DNA of 64,000 nt from positions 39,534,501 to 39,598,500 of the forward strand of contig NC_091255.1 in the NCBI RefSeq assembly GCF_042477335.2. The letters run 5' to 3'. Of the stretch, positions 52,870 through 63,894 are shown piece after piece. The first letter of the stretch is position 1. Each line of letters starts with the position of its first letter. The position numbers were made by a program, and so were the translations under genes. This DNA is from Ovis canadensis (taxonomy: Eukaryota > Chordata > Mammalia > Artiodactyla > Bovidae). The notes under the pieces are model-generated. The model was not told the DNA's origin and searched no databases. It saw nothing but the letters and a program-made list of their open reading frames with translations.

Positions 52870-54023
52870 GGTGACTCTTGATATAAGATAAATTGGGGAA
52901 ATCCTGATCTAAACTAAGCTAATCTCTTCTTTTGCTTTGTATTAAACTGCAATCCAGAGAGATTCTGGAACCAGTCTAAACTACAGCTTCGTAGGAGTGG
53001 GGGATGGGGGTGGGAGTTAAAATTATGTGTGCTACATTCCAGATGAGTGATCCCGTTTTGGAGCTTCAAGCTTGTTCAGACCAATATTATTAAATCAAAT
53101 TCCCATCAGCCTCCTTCTATTTTGGTCAGACAGGTAACAGAACTTCTCTTCAGCTCCTCTGCTTCACATTCAGTAACGAGCTTCCTTTGTTGATGGCAAA
53201 TGGAAAGTTTTCCATTTCCACTGTTCCCTAGCAATGTGACATTTTCAAACAGTAGCACAAAACTCTTTAAATAGAAAAGATCCATTTCTACTCTATCGTG
53301 ACTCAGTAACAGCCTCAGGATTCTTCTCAAACTTTCCTAAAAATGTCATCTTTGGGCTGGACTCAAGAGGAACATTTCAGCCAAGGAGACACATTTTCCA
53401 CTCTGTCAGGAATGAGCCAGCATGGGGTTGGAACATAAAGTGTTTTGTAATCCTCAGAAAAGCAATACTTCTCACCAAAACCATGGCAACAACTCTGTGT
53501 GATGCTGTCAGAGCCTGGGATCATTCAGGAGCCTCATCCTAACCAGAGACACGGCTGAGCCATTCACCTGTGTTGGTGAGAATGGTACCCTACATGACTG
53601 TTGCTATGGAGACACTATGGACAGTGATACTGAGCTGAAGGTCCCTTGTGCTTAGTTACCAAGGAAGCAGTGAAAATGAAACATGCTTCATGTTTTAGTG
53701 GCTTCTGATTCTTCATTTGAAAGGATACCTTCCAATGGAAGAAATACATTAAAACATAGGGTTTAGTGTGGCAGAAGTTACCATTTTATCATCCAAATTG
53801 TTTCATTTGAAATTTGCACCCATGAGGCTAAACTTTAGAGTCCAAAGTCTATGTGGCAAGAGGAATGTTACTATATCCGTCAATTCCTATATTTCCTTCC
53901 TCTTCTACCTGAAACTCTTGAGAGACGTGCCCAGCTAGACCTGGTCCTTCCCATCCTGGCTGGCTCTGCTCTGCTGGGCACAGGCCACTGTCATGTTCTG
54001 ATTGCAAGCCAGTGGTGTGTAGA
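52870..54023. other. Repeat-free intron block, candidate regulatory DNA
   Basis: About 1.15 kb without a recognised repeat. Motif matches include ACATTCCAG (53,033-53,041, TEAD type), CTTTAAATAG (53,266-53,275, MEF2-like with one mismatch), and two RFX-box-like words (CCATGGCAAC, 53,482-53,491; GTTGCTATGGAGAC, 53,601-53,614). Regulatory role is inferred. Confidence 0.35.
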
Positions 54024-54035
54024 CATATTCTAGCT

Positions 54036-54314
54036 GCTGCTGCTGCTGCTGCTAAGTTGCTTCAGTCGTGTCTGACTCTGTGAGACCCCATAGGCGGCAG
54101 CCCACCAGGCTCCCCTGTCCCTGAGATTCTCCAGGCAAGAACACTGGAGTGGGTTGCTGTTTCCTTCTCCAATGCGTCAAAGTGAAAAGTGAAAGCGAAG
54201 TCACTTAGTCGTGTCTGACTCTTAGTGACCCCATGGACTGCAGCCCACCAGGCTCCTCTGTCCATGGGATTTTCCAGGCAAGAGTACTGGAGCGGGATGC
54301 CATCGCCTTCTCCG
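54036..54314 (-). mobile_element. BOV-A2 dimeric SINE
   Basis: Reversed dimer beginning with a (GCT)n run. The perfect 12-bp duplication CATATTCTAGCT flanks it (54,024-54,035 and 54,315-54,326). Confidence 0.97.
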
Positions 54315-54330
54315 CATATTCTAGCTACCA

Positions 54331-54411
54331 TCTTTAAAAAATGTATTTTATTGAGGTAGAGTTGATTTACAATGTGTTGATTTCTGCTCTCCAGTGAAGT
54401 TGATTCAGGTA

Positions 54412-54463
<52 letters not shown>

Positions 54464-54937
54464 CTTCTTTTTCATACTGTTTCCCACAATGGTTTATCAC
54501 AGGATGTTGAATATAGTTCCCTGTGCTGTACAGTAGGACCTTGTTGTTTATCCATTCTTTCTATACTAGTTTGCATCTTACAAGCCTAAACTCCCAATCC
54601 ATCCCTTTCCTCAACACCCTTTGGCAACTGTCCTCCATGTTTGGGAGTCTGTTTCCTACGTGTTTGCCCAACACACAGATGTGCTCATTTGTGTTGTATT
54701 TTGGATTCCACATATAAGTGAGATCATGTGCTATTTGCCTTTCTCTGACTTACTTCTCTTAGTGTGATAATCTCGAGGTCCACCCATGTTGCTGCAAATA
54801 GCAGTCTTTTTCATTCTTTTTCATGGCTTAGTAATATTCCATTGTGTGTGTATACCACAGATTTATTTATCCATTCATCTGTAGATGGTCGTTTAGGTTA
54901 TCTCCATATCTTGGCTACTGTGAATAGTACTTCTAGC
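54331..54937 (-). mobile_element. L1 3' region
   Basis: TTTTATTGAGGTAGAGTTGATTTAC, GGTTTATCACAGGATGTTGAATATAG, ATTCCACATATAAGTGAGATC and GGCTTAGTAATATTCCATTG are in reversed L1 order. Antisense to MYOCD. Confidence 0.94.
54410..54461. repeat. (AT)n microsatellite within L1
   Basis: About 20 uninterrupted AT/TA units grown from the AT stretch of the L1 3' UTR. Likely polymorphic. Confidence 0.95.
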
Positions 54938-55417
54938 TCCCATTCTTGAGCTGGGTATCCAGTCTCAGTCCCAGCTACATTCAGAGAACCTATTCCTGGT
55001 CTTGCACTATCCTTGACCCTGAAGTTTCTATATATTCTTTAATAATCTTAAACAGGATAATGCTTCCCTGGCTGGTTAGGGTTCACACTTATAATTATAG
55101 AATATTAAAGCAATGTATCCCCTCTGCTTCCAGAGAGGTAGGTTCTTGAGGTGATGGCAGAACTTGCTACTCACATCCTAAAATTCATTTGAGGGGGCGG
55201 GTGGGAAAGCAGGCTAGAGTAGTCAAGACACGTTTATAAAAGAAGGTTGATAGAAGATCCTCACTACCAGGCATGAACATCTATTCTTAAGTCTAGAATA
55301 ATTCAAATAGTGTAGAACTGGGACAGGAAAAGCCAGAAAAAATGAGAAAATCAGAATTGAGAGCCCAGAACTTCTGAATAAAGAAGCAACTTGATTAGTA
55401 TAAACATCTGGGTTTGT
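54938..55417. other. Intron 1, no recognised feature
   Basis: Nothing assigned. Confidence 0.45.
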
Positions 55418-55427
55418 ACCAAGAACA

Positions 55428-55561
55428 CTGCTGCTGCTGCTGCTAAGTTGCTTCAGTCGTGTCCGACTCTGTGCGACCCCATGGACAGCAGCCCACCAGG
55501 CTCCCCTGTCCACAGGATTCTCTAGGCAAGAATACCAGAGTGGGTTGCCATTTCCTTCTCC
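55428..55561 (-). mobile_element. BOV-A2 single monomer with (GCT)n tail
   Basis: Reversed terminal monomer only. Near-identical duplication ACCAAGAACA / ACCAAGAAAA at 55,418-55,427 and 55,562-55,571. Confidence 0.94.
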
Positions 55562-56779
55562 ACCAAGAAAACTAAGTTGGACTAATATCAGTCTTGAAGA
55601 GAATTTAATATAGTAGAGCTGATATTTTTATGATTAGATAAAATCACTAATCTCAGTATTGTGTAGAAAAGAACAGCATGTACTGAGGATTCCTTCTTGT
55701 TCTAAACTTAATATCTTCTCAGATCTACTTATTGGTTCCTAGGCAATTTATGGAAATTTCTAGAATGACATAAATGTTGCCTAACTCAAATTGGTCACAG
55801 TAATCACCATGCTTTATTTTAACATTCAGGGGACACATCACATTGTTTTTTATTATCTCATTTTGTCCTTAAATATAACATTGTAGAGATTTTTATTTTT
55901 TTAATAAAGAAACTTACTTAAAAAAAAAAAGAAGCAACCTGAGTATAAACACAGGACTCTCAATTCTGATAACGATGACTAGAAGAATGCAAAACTAGAG
56001 GGGGGAAATTGCTTTGTTTCTGAAAGCTAAAACAGATTGACACTTGAATGCCAGAACCATATGAGAGCACGTTGGGATGATGTGGAAAAGATATCAAGAA
56101 CTCCCTCCCTTTCACCTCCCAAAGAAAACCATATGGCCTCAAATGAAGTGAAGAGAGAGCTTCATGGATACCTGTAGTGTGTAGCTGGTTGGACCGGGGA
56201 GCAGGGGTTAGGCTTGGACTGGAAAGCAACCCTCTGCTCAGAGTATTTTTAGCTACAGTGGAGCGGTGGAGGTTTGCCAAGGGCTCTGGGGACACAGATG
56301 ACCACAGCAAGCTGAAAGCAGGGAGGAAAGTAAAGCACGAAGAGACCATTAGGAATGGAGGCCGGGCAGTAGCTGAGGACAGCTGCGTCCATAGGTGCAG
56401 GCCACTGGTGGTACAGTTTTGGCCCAGTGTCAGGACTCTCCCAGGTGCAGCAGGAAGTGGGCGCAGAAAGGGATGTGGTCATTCAATCTCCACCTCTAGC
56501 CTTGGAGCTTTGCCAGACCCGGAGACGCTTCCCAGGGACAGATGCCACTGCCAGGACCATCCTGCCCTTGGCCGTCTGGCCTTTCCCTCTATCTAGGCAT
56601 GGAGCGCTGACCTGACAGCCTGCCCACCAGTCCTCCACTGGAGGGAAGGACTACAGAAGCTCCCAGGTGACAAGAGGGGCAATGCCAAGGGCGCTGGGTG
56701 ACCAGCCACGCTTCACTTAGCTAGTGAGAAGAACATAATCTTTACAGTTTACCCAGCTAGTTGCCATTTCTGATATACT
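55562..56779. other. Intron 1, no recognised feature
   Basis: About 1.2 kb; A-run at 55,919-55,930. Overlapping frames at 55,960-56,615 show no recognised family or splice structure. Confidence 0.45.
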
Positions 56780-57316
56780 CTAGTCATTCTTGAATACCCT
56801 GATTTCCTTCTGATATCATTTCCGTTCAGCCTGAAGAATCTCCCTAAGTATTTACTGTAGTCAAGTCTGCTAGCAAACAAATTATCTGATTTTCTCCTCT
56901 ACCTGAACTACCTTTATTTCACCTTCATTCCTAGAGGATATTCTGTGTTCTGGGTTGATAGTTTTTGTTTGGTTTTCATTTTGTTTTATTTTCTGAACTT
57001 TGATTTCTGCTGAGAAGTCTGTGGTTATTTAAATCAATGTTTTCCTTTATGTAATGTTTTGTTTTTCCTGGCTACTTTCAAGATTTTCTCCTTCTCTTTG
57101 GTTTTCAGCCATTGGATTATGATGAATCTAAGTGTGGTTTTTCTGTGACTATATCTGGTTTGGAGTTTGTTGAACTTTCTGAATCTGTAAATTTCTGTTT
57201 TTCACCAAATTTGGGGAGCTGTGGCAATTATTTATTTTTCTGCTCTCTTTCTGGGGCTCTAGTGAGCCAATTATTATATATACATCAAGTAGATCTAATG
57301 ATCTAATTGATACCTT
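56780..57316 (-). mobile_element. Old L1M fragment
   Basis: AGGATATTCTGTGTTCTGGGTTGATAG, GAGAAGTCTGTGGTTATT, AAGATTTTCTCCTTCTCTTTGG, GGAGTTTGTTGAACTTTCTGAATCTG and TTCACCAAATTTGGGG match a reversed old L1. Antisense to MYOCD. Confidence 0.75.
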
Positions 57317-57702
57317 AGAACTGTGGTGTTGGAGAAGACTCTTGAGAGTCCCTTGGACTGCAAGGAGATCAAATCAGTCAATCCTAAAGGAAATCAGTCC
57401 TGAATATTCATCGGAAGGACTGATGCTGAAGCTGAAACTCCAGTACTTTGGCCACCTGATATAAAGAGCTGACTCATTGGAAAAGACCCTGATGCTGGGA
57501 AAGATTGAAGGCAGGGAGGAGAAGGAGATGACAGAAGATGAGATGGTTGGATGGCATCACTGACTCGACAGACATGAGTTTGAGCAAGCTCTGGCAGTTG
57601 GTGATGGACAGGGAACCCTGGCATGCTGCAGTCCATTTAGTCGCAAAGAATCAGACACAACTGAGCGACTGAACTGAACTGAACTGAACTGAACTGAACT
57701 AA
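57317..57702 (+). mobile_element. BovB 3' end with expanded CTGAA tail
   Basis: Starts at AGAACTGTGGTGTTGGAG and ends in (CTGAA)n of about six units (57,668-57,698). Contains the unit triplicated at 1641-1814 only once. Confidence 0.95.
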
Positions 57703-58106
57703 CCTGAATGAGATGATGTTATTAACAGACTTTTTGACACTGGGGTGCAGGAACCTGAGGGTCTGACCACTTTTTTCATCATTTTCTCTCTCTTCTTCAG
57801 GTTGCTCTGTGTTCAAGTGTCCTGACTTGATACTCATTCTTTTGTTAGGCCTTTTGGTGAATTTTTTTTTTTACTTCAGATATTCTACTGTAAATCTTGT
57901 ATTTTCATTTGATTCTGTTTTGTGTGTTCAGTCCTAAGATGGAGTCACATGAGACTGTTCAGCGAAGCACAGTCTAGCCTCCAAAAGGAATTGATAGCAA
58001 TTGAGCAACATTGGTCTCTCCATGAAGGTTGGCGAGAAGCCAGTTCAAAACCCATAGCAACACCTTTAAAAATTACCTGTTTTCATTACCCTTTCAGAAT
58101 ATCTTG
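57703..58106. other. Intron 1, no recognised feature
   Basis: Nothing assigned; T-run at 57,860-57,871. Confidence 0.45.
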
Positions 58107-58410
58107 GTTTTTTTATGTTTATTTATTTACATATTTTTGTGCTGGGTCTTCCTTATTACACAGGCTTTTTCTCCAGCTGTGGCAAGCGGGGACTACTATT
58201 CCTTGTGGTGTGCAGGCTCCTCATTGCGGTGGCTTCTCTTGTTGTACAGCACGGGCTCTAGGGCTCAGTAGCTGCAACTCCCGGGCTCTGCGGCACATGG
58301 CACAGGGTTAGTTGCTCCACAGCATATGGGATCTTCCCAGATCAGAGATCAAACCCGTGTCTCCTGCATTGGCAGGTGGGTTCTTTACCACTGAGCCGCC
58401 AGAGAAGCTC
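58107..58410 (-). mobile_element. CHR-type SINE (long form)
   Basis: TTTTGTGCTGGGTCTTCC at the tail side, GGATCTTCCCAGATCAGAGATCAAACCC and TACCACTGAGCCGCCAGAGAAGC at the head. It lacks the 27-bp expansion seen in the copy at 8,195-8,299. Confidence 0.93.
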
Positions 58411-58957
58411 GTCTCAGTATATCTTATGACTGCATTTGCTCTGAAGCCTCACTGTGGAATAGTGAATGAACTTGAAAGACAGCTGTATAGCCTTTTCATT
58501 TTTCTTCTCTCCACTCGAACTTTCTCTTCATAAAAGCAATGCTTGTTCTCTCTTTTCATTATAAGGTGATCAAACCAGTCCCTCTTTTGAAAATTTCTGC
58601 TGTTTCTATTCTCATCCTGAGCATCTTAAACCCAGGAATCAAGACAACAAACTCTGAATCTCCCTGAGAAAATGTATGTGTCCAAAGATAGATTCTTTTA
58701 GGGGGTTAAGTGACAAGAGAAGAAGGAAATCATAAAAATATTACACTCATAATATATATCATATATGTAACTTACATACATAAATATATGTGATATATAT
58801 ATAATCTGCTTGTGCTACAGATAGTAACAGAAAGTTCCATAATTTATAGTTTGTTCAGTTTATAGTGTTTTACATTTTCTAACTGAAGCGTGACTCCATT
58901 GGCCCTTCTCTGAATTCCCAGGTGAATTCCAGACTCTCATGTTAGTACTATTTATTA
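58411..58957. other. Intron 1 with AT-rich palindromic tract
   Basis: 58,745-58,803 is an ATATAT/CATATATG-rich stretch. Otherwise unassigned. Confidence 0.5.
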
Positions 58958-59151
58958 TTTTAATGTTTATTTCATTCATTTATTTGGCTGTGCCAGGTCT
59001 TAGTTGTAGCACACTGGATCTTGCAGCTTCGTTGTGGCATACGAACTCTTAGTTGCAGCCTGAGGGATCTAGTTCCCTGAGCAGGGATCAAACTTGGGCC
59101 GCCAGCACTGGAAGCATGGAGTCTTAGCCACTGGGCTTCCAGGGAAGCCCC
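58958..59151 (-). mobile_element. CHR-type SINE in MIR
   Basis: Reversed element ending TTAGCCACTGGGCTTCCAGGGAAGCCCC. The host MIR word TACTATTTATT / TACTACCATTTATT is repeated at its ends. Confidence 0.93.
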
Positions 59152-59395
59152 AATACTACCATTTATTGATGACTTATGGTACCAGGCACTCTGCTAAGCA
59201 ACCTGCATACGTGTTTTAATCAAAGTATAGCAATCCTACAGGGCATTGTTCCCATTTACAAATGAAAAAGCTGAGGGCCAAAGAGGTTGAACAACTTGCC
59301 CAGAGTTATCCACCCAGGAAAGGGCAGTCCCAGGTGGGATTGGAACCCAGGTGACACTTCTGAGACCAAACTTTCTTTACTCTGTCTCCTGTTTT
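59152..59395 (+). mobile_element. MIR SINE
   Basis: CATTTATTGATGACTTATGGTACCAGGCACTCTGC, GAAAAAGCTGAGGGCCAAAGAGG and GATTGGAACCCAGGTGACAC follow the MIR in order. Confidence 0.9.
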
Positions 59396-59716
59396 GAACT
59401 CATGGCAGCATTTGATGGCATTCATCTCCCAGGTAGCATAGCGGGGGAGACAGTGTCACACTGAGAGGAGGAGACTGGACTTCCAGTCTCTGGTGGCCAC
59501 TCACTTGCCGGAAAACCCTGCAACCCCTCAGCTTCTCTCCTCCTTTCTTGTCCATGTCTACAACAAAATGCAAGTGTCCTTCACACACTTCAGACTTTCA
59601 GAACTGTTCTAGAAATAATATGAGAAGAGTGATCAGGCAAAAAAAGATACAAGGCAAATAGAAGTGGTCGCAATCAGTCTTAGCCTAGCTCACATACTAA
59701 CACTTCTTTTTCTAAG
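59396..59716. other. 3' end of intron 1 with acceptor
   Basis: Single-copy-looking. Ends CACTTCTTTTTCTAAG, a pyrimidine-rich acceptor for exon 2. Confidence 0.7.
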
Positions 59717-59782
59717 TTTTACAGTTACGACTCCAGCAGAGAAGGACCCAAGAACAGCTGGCTAACCAAGGCATCATACCAT
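59717..59782 (+). CDS. MYOCD: Myocardin exon 2 (start of RPEL motif 1)
   Basis: Spliced to exon 1, the G at 29,010 plus TT at 59,717 gives Val19. The exon then encodes LQLRLQQRRTQEQLANQGII and Pro40, which I recognise as the first RPEL region of myocardin. RPEL motifs bind G-actin in the MRTF relatives; myocardin's are weak and it stays nuclear. Donor GTGAGT begins at 59,783, after CCAT. The exon is 66 bases, phase 1 at both ends, and its last base (T) opens codon 41. Known myocardins have Pro (CCN) at that position, so this animal should encode a different residue (for example Ser) unless another donor is used. No exon 3 was found in the remaining 4.2 kb. Confidence 0.95.
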
Positions 59783-61212
59783 GTGAGTAGCTCTGCTTCT
59801 TATGGACTGGTCTGTATGGGGGTGGCAGGGGGGCGTGCAATTTGGGAGCTGGAAAGCACCTCAGAGGTCATAATCTAATTTCATGGATCAGTCTCCCCAG
59901 ATCCTCACGGACTCTGGGTCAGCAGGAATCCCAGACCTTAGAGGCTTTGTCCCAAATGCTACTCACCTGCCAGGGCTTCCCTTTACTCATAGAGGTTGTA
60001 CCTAAAATTCTAATGTAGTGGATTTGATTACAAAACAAACACAATTCTATGGGCCTCCATCCCCCCTCTATTTTTAGAATTGGACATAATCACTATTCTT
60101 CCTGGAAGCAACAATTGTATCATCTTTCTCTCACCTCCTTTGTTTCAAACTATTTGAGTACTTGAGTCCCCAGTTAATTGAATATTGTCAGTTGCTTCCT
60201 TTCTGGAATAATGAGCAGCAATACCACTCTAGTATAAATGGTATAACATTGAATTACTGGCCATCATTTGGGTCAAAGAAGAAGAATTATCCTATCTTTT
60301 GGAAGGTATATTTGAAATTTCCTACCTTGAAACTTAAAAACTTCAAGTTTAGCAGTTGAAGCTACCTTCTGGTTAGCTATAAAAACAGGAAAAGTACCAA
60401 ATAAATGGAATCACCATGTAAGCTCCTTTAGGTCACACTTCCTAACTTCTTCCCGCAGAAGTTAAATTTTTTAATTTTTTAATTAAAATTTTAAAAGTCA
60501 AAATCCATAATGACTCCTGCAGAAATCCAGGACCTTGTCCAGACTGTGACTTCATAGTTAAGCATGCAACAAGCAAGCATTTGCCCTTGATTGAATGTCC
60601 TACAATTAGTAACCTTTGTGCCCTGTGATCCAAAGTCTAAACATTTTAAGTATAGTCAGTGCTTCAGAACCAGAAAAGAACTAAGAATATTTCAAACTCT
60701 TTCCTTTGGGAGTTCAGATGAAGTTCTTTGTTCGTGGCTCAGCCCTGCAAAGAAAAAACAGCAGGTGACCTATGGCAGAACAACTTTTTTTAGCGATTTG
60801 CTAAGCACAAAAGAAAGATCTCACCCTGCAACTGGAAGGCTGCTTCGATCAAATGTACAGTTAAAATGAGAAACCAAAGGCACAAGGCTGTGTGGCCTGT
60901 TTCATCTAAGCCAGCCCAGCAAGGCAGGTGTTCAAACACAGAAGAGACCCAGAGTCTACAGGCTTCAAGTCAGATAAATACATTGGCACTCAAAGCCGAC
61001 CAGGCCAGTCTTATTTCTGAATCCTGTTGCAAATGTGTAGAATTGAATTTGTTTAACCACCATCTAGAAGAACGATTCACTAACAGTGAAATGTAGACAA
61101 GTGTAGATCCACCAGGATCCTCTTAGCAGACCATAGTCTCTACCACATGCCCTCAAATATAAGATGAATACGTCAGTTTCAGTGGGATTAAAATAATCAG
61201 TTCTTTCATGGG

Positions 61213-61431
61213 GGCTTCCCTGGTGGCGTAGAGGTAAAGAACCCACCTACCAATGAAGGAGACTTGGGTTTGATCCCCGGGTCAGGAAGATCCTCTGGAA
61301 AGGAAATGGCAAGCCTCTCCAGTGTTCTTGCCTAGGAGACCCCAAGGACAGAGAAGCCTGGCTGGCTACAGTCCACGGGGTCCCACAGAGTTGGACACAG
61401 CTTGGCAACTAAACAATAACAACAGCAATCC
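61213..61431 (+). mobile_element. Bov-tA SINE
   Basis: GGGCTTCCCTGGTGGCGTAG head through GGCAACTAAACAATAACAACAG. The 8-bp word TTCATGGG flanks it (61,205-61,212 and 61,432-61,439). Confidence 0.95.
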
Positions 61432-61780
61432 TTCATGGGCATTGCTTTCCTTAATTCTGGAAAGGAAATTGAAGTAGAGAGACCCAATACCTTTACATCT
61501 GTTCAAGCTCTTCACAACTGATTTACAGTTTAACGTACATGTTTAAATAATCCAAACCTGGGTCTTGCAGCTGCCATTTGGAGGAGAATAAAAATTTTTT
61601 TGAAGTTTCTGGAGTTAAATTTCAGAAATAAGACACCTAATAAAAACAGGAATGAATCCAATGGCACATTTTTACATAACACCCCTCTGTAAGGTATGCA
61701 AATTTAATGTCCATTTGCAGAATAGGGTCCAAAGGAAATAGAATATGTTGTTATCCAGGATTTCCAGAATCAGATAGTGT

Positions 61781-62005
61781 GGGGCTTCCCCAGTGGTTCA
61801 AATGGTAGAGAATCTACCTGCAGATCAGGGGACACAGGTTCAATCCCTGGGTCAGGAAGATCCCCTGGAGAAGGGAATGGCAACTCACTCCAGTATTCTT
61901 GCCTGGAGAAACCCCATGGACAGAGGAGCCTGGTGGGCTACAGTCCATGGGATCGCAGAGTTGGACATGACTAAGTGCCTAACACTTTGCCTTTTTTTCG
62001 TTTTG
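61781..62005 (+). mobile_element. Bov-tA SINE with unusually long flanking duplication
   Basis: Complete element ending GACTAAGTGCCTAACACTTTGCC plus a T-rich tail. The flanks (61,754-61,780 and 62,006-62,032) are 27 bp long, begin TCCAGGATTTCC and differ at one base (T/C). Confidence 0.96.
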
Positions 62006-62032
62006 TCCAGGATTTCCAGAATCAGACAGTGT

Positions 62033-63894
62033 ATATATTAATGAAATACTGCTTAACAAAAGCTTTGCACCCATAGCCCATTGTGTCTTGAAGACAGTTG
62101 CTGGGGGAAAGTCCTACGAGTCATGCAGTGACGTTTCCTTTTTAATTCAGCAAAGTGAGAACGGTAGCTCAAGCAGCATCAGTTTCCCATAGTCTTCAGC
62201 CAGCTCCTCTCCAAGCGTGTCACTTCTGCTGTAGAAAATTGTCAGAGCTACAGCAGGTGCACCCAGCCCCGTGCAGGCCCAGCCCCTAGATCTCAGGGAC
62301 TCAGCACTTCTGGGGAAGCCAGATCCAGACAAGCCTCTGCACCTGCTGAGATGGGGAGCCCAGATGGTAACCCCATTGACCCAGAGCTTAAACATTAGTC
62401 TCTTTACTCAGCCACCCACCACCACCAGGCACGCGTGTGTAAAGGCAGTTGCTCTAGAGAAGGAAGCAGGAACTCACAGTCTCTGGGTCTTTTCTGCTCA
62501 ATCAGATTCAACATATTTCATGATGACCCAGACTCTGTGCGGGCTGGTATGCTGGGTGCTGTGGGGACCACCGTGAGCACAACTGTACTTTGTAGAGGCT
62601 CAAGATTTTAGGGGGAAAGGTACAAGAAACACAGAAGGTGGGACCAGTTATATTTCCCAAGAGGGCTTTTTATGTCTTCCTTCTATCATTTGAATTTTCT
62701 GAAGCAGAAGAAAAGAGGAAAGGAGGAAGAAAGTGAGTAGACCGGAGGGAAGGAAAGCCGACAGTCATTGGAGATCACCTAATTTGATGATTTTTGGTGT
62801 TTTTTTGATAGTTAAATATATTGTGTGCTATGTGTGTCTACACACACACACACATACTGGCTGGAACAGGGTCAGGGGCCTCTGCCCCACTCACTCGCCC
62901 CCCCTCACCCCTTTAGATAACCCTGTTTCTCTTCCCCAGGGTCCTCTTCAAACAGAGTTTGAAAACCCTGCCCTAGTCCATGTCTCACTGTCTTTAACCC
63001 TCACGAAACTAAGATTGGAGAGGCCTCAGAGATGCGTCAAACATCCCAAAGCCAAAGCCCAAAGCGATCCTATTTACAAACTTGAACCGTGAGACTTTAA
63101 ACGCATGCACAGTAAAATGATAACACAGCCTTACATTGTCCATAACACCGGAAATAACTGCAGTACTCCCCCTGAATTTTCAAACTTGTTATAAATTGCT
63201 CTAGCGGAGAGCTGCTGGCCAGGTGAATTGTTCATTGTCCTTCTGTTACTACCAGGTAGCCCTGCTGGTTTAGTTTGTTCACAGAAACACCTGCTCTCCT
63301 TGGACAGAATTAGTCTTGAGTTGTACATTAGATTGACCCAAGGCCGTTGCCCATTGCAAAAAGAAGAAATTGAAGTCCCCTCCTGTTGCAGCAGCTGAGG
63401 CCAAAACCTGCATCTCTTGATCCTGGAGCAGCAGCCAGCACAGAGCCCCTTTAAACCGTGCAAAAGTGCTCTCAGCCAGAAGCACACCCCCAGGCTGGCT
63501 TCTAAGATTGCTTTCACATTTATAATATCAGTGGTGGAATTCACATTTTAAAAAGAGTTGGTAAACCTGAGTGAACTAGCCTCTCAATGTTAGTGTAGAA
63601 TTTATGGTTCAGACTCCCTTCCAGAATCCCACCTCTGAATCTCAAGAGGAAAGTTTCAAATTGCCTACTTGTCACCGTCAACTGGAATTCAGAAGCATGG
63701 CTCCGCCACCGTCCCCATCAGGCTCAAGGCTGCAAGAGGACATCAGGGTTCTCATTTTTTCTTGTTTTGGGACACAGCCCAGCCTCCTGTCCTTCCTGGA
63801 CACCTGTGGGCAGGCTCAGGTCTGGTCATCATTTCTCATGCAGGTTTTCTCCACTACATTCTTCTCTTTGGGAACCAATCTCCTGGGTCGGAGG
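62033..63894. other. Repeat-poor stretch of intron 2
   Basis: 1.86 kb with only a short (CA)n (62,840-62,855) and a purine-rich run (62,702-62,733). The open frames here do not resemble myocardin exon 3. A role as conserved regulatory DNA is possible but unsupported beyond repeat absence. Confidence 0.4.

Larger units (their letters stand above)
29011..59716 (+). other. MYOCD: MYOCD intron 1 (30.7 kb)
   Basis: Bounded by donor GTAGGG (29,011) and acceptor CTTCTTTTTCTAAG (ending 59,716). It is filled with ruminant and older mammalian repeats (listed separately). No additional conserved coding exon was recognised in it. Repeat-poor intervals at 42,125-44,055 (apart from one MIR) and 52,870-54,023 stand out. 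Confidence 0.9.

Noticed and set aside
55960-56615. Overlapping 129- and 139-residue frames as exons
   Set aside because: They lie on opposite strands of the same DNA, with no splice-site framing or family similarity that I can recognise.
60591-60869. 92-residue frame as MYOCD exon 3
   Set aside because: Its translation does not resemble the expected LKRPAEFHEQ-type sequence, and I see no suitable splice sites. Exon 3 is probably beyond the window.
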